Below are positions 5,973 through 6,190 of a DNA stretch of 6,190 nucleotides, in pieces (the first letter of the stretch is position 1; each line of letters begins with the position of its first letter). The DNA is from Anaerolineales bacterium (GTDB taxonomy: Bacteria; Chloroflexota; Anaerolineae; Anaerolineales; UBA11657). A program made the translations under genes and the position numbers. The notes under the pieces were generated by a model that was not told where the DNA came from, ran no database searches, and saw nothing but the letters and a program-made list of their open reading frames with translations. Where the stretch lies: positions 1 to 6,190 of the forward strand of contig CANNEJ010000099.1 of NCBI GenBank assembly GCA_947503585.1, given 5' to 3'.

Positions 5973-6190
5973 GCACCTTGGTGCACTCCACCCAAATTAC
6001 ATGCAGCGCCTGCGCCACCTGTGCGCTGTCGGCCACATCCGTCACCGAATACCACAGCCCATCCAACTGCGCAGGCGCCACCGCATGTGTGACCACATCT
6101 GCGACTCCGGCCGCTTTGAGCAGCGCCAGCGCAGCCGGCGGGTTTGCATGCACCAGCACCCGCGGGCGCTTGGAGCGGCGCAGCTCGCGC
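5932..6190 (-). CDS. Unrecognised protein, C-terminal part
   Basis: The frame is open from the right edge to a TAG at 5934-5932 and gives the last 85 residues of a protein whose start lies outside the window. The visible part reads as strand-helix-strand: PRVLVHA, then PPAALALLKAAGVAD, then VVTHAV, followed by LDGLWYSVTD, a helix around SAQVAQALHVIWVEC, and the tail PLAGWALG. This could be the end of a Rossmann-like domain, such as a methyltransferase or glycosyltransferase, but I recognise no family signature and assign no function. A GTG at 6159 lies in frame, but the open frame upstream and the lack of a ribosome binding site favour a longer gene. It overlaps the start of the membrane protein gene by 41 bp (8 bp if that gene starts at its TTG), which suggests one operon. 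Confidence 0.65.
   Translation of the reverse strand, partial: RELRRSKRPRVLVHANPPAALALLKAAGVADVVTHAVAPAQLDGLWYSVTDVADSAQVAQALHVIWVECTKVRGTPQPLAGWALG

Overview
The window is a dense, GC-rich stretch of bacterial DNA carrying part of a surface-polysaccharide or glycoconjugate gene cluster. Nearly every base is coding, and the longest gap is 95 bp. Six genes lie on the minus strand and one on the plus strand. The outermost two are cut by the window edges. The best hint of the source is the large membrane protein. Its GT-C-type membrane half has motifs such as SPGKGVFWYSP and GGTNWGARYLVPVTP, and its C-terminal beta-sandwich-like segment has the pattern GG.WPS..WQAG...LPNDLPPGHYE. I associate this combination mainly with Chloroflexota (Anaerolineae-like bacteria). 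That is inference from remembered family patterns, not a search result.

Layout, read along the minus strand from the right edge. (1) 6190-5932: C-terminal end of a protein I do not recognise. (2) 5972-3549: 807-residue membrane glycosyltransferase-like protein, whose GTG start overlaps gene 1 by 41 bp. (3) 3552-2608: UDP-glucuronate 4-epimerase-like SDR enzyme, joined to gene 2 by a 4-bp ATGA overlap. (4) 2036-2584, plus strand: GmhB-type heptose-bisphosphate phosphatase, convergent with gene 3 (23-bp gap) and head-to-head with gene 5 (16 bp between the start codons). (5) 2019-886: a second NAD-dependent sugar-nucleotide epimerase, with a cysteine-containing insert. (6) 790-224: GmhA-type sedoheptulose-7-phosphate isomerase (SIS domain), with a good ribosome binding site. 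(7) 223-1: N-terminus of a family 2 glycosyltransferase of the polyprenyl/dolichyl-phosphate type, starting directly after the stop of gene 6 (TGAATG).

Together the genes suggest assembly of a heptose-containing glycan. GmhA and GmhB supply two steps from sedoheptulose 7-phosphate towards a nucleotide-activated D,D-heptose. The two epimerases would make or modify other nucleotide sugars. The family 2 transferase could load a lipid carrier, and the GT-C protein could use a lipid-linked sugar in or outside the membrane. The heptose kinase and nucleotidyltransferase that complete the route are not in the window. I found no RNA genes, mobile elements, CRISPR arrays or clear terminators. I also see no strong case for a previously undescribed system. 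The most notable points are the strand flip and minimal spacing of the phosphatase gene, the cysteine insert in the first epimerase, and the unrecognised protein at the right edge.
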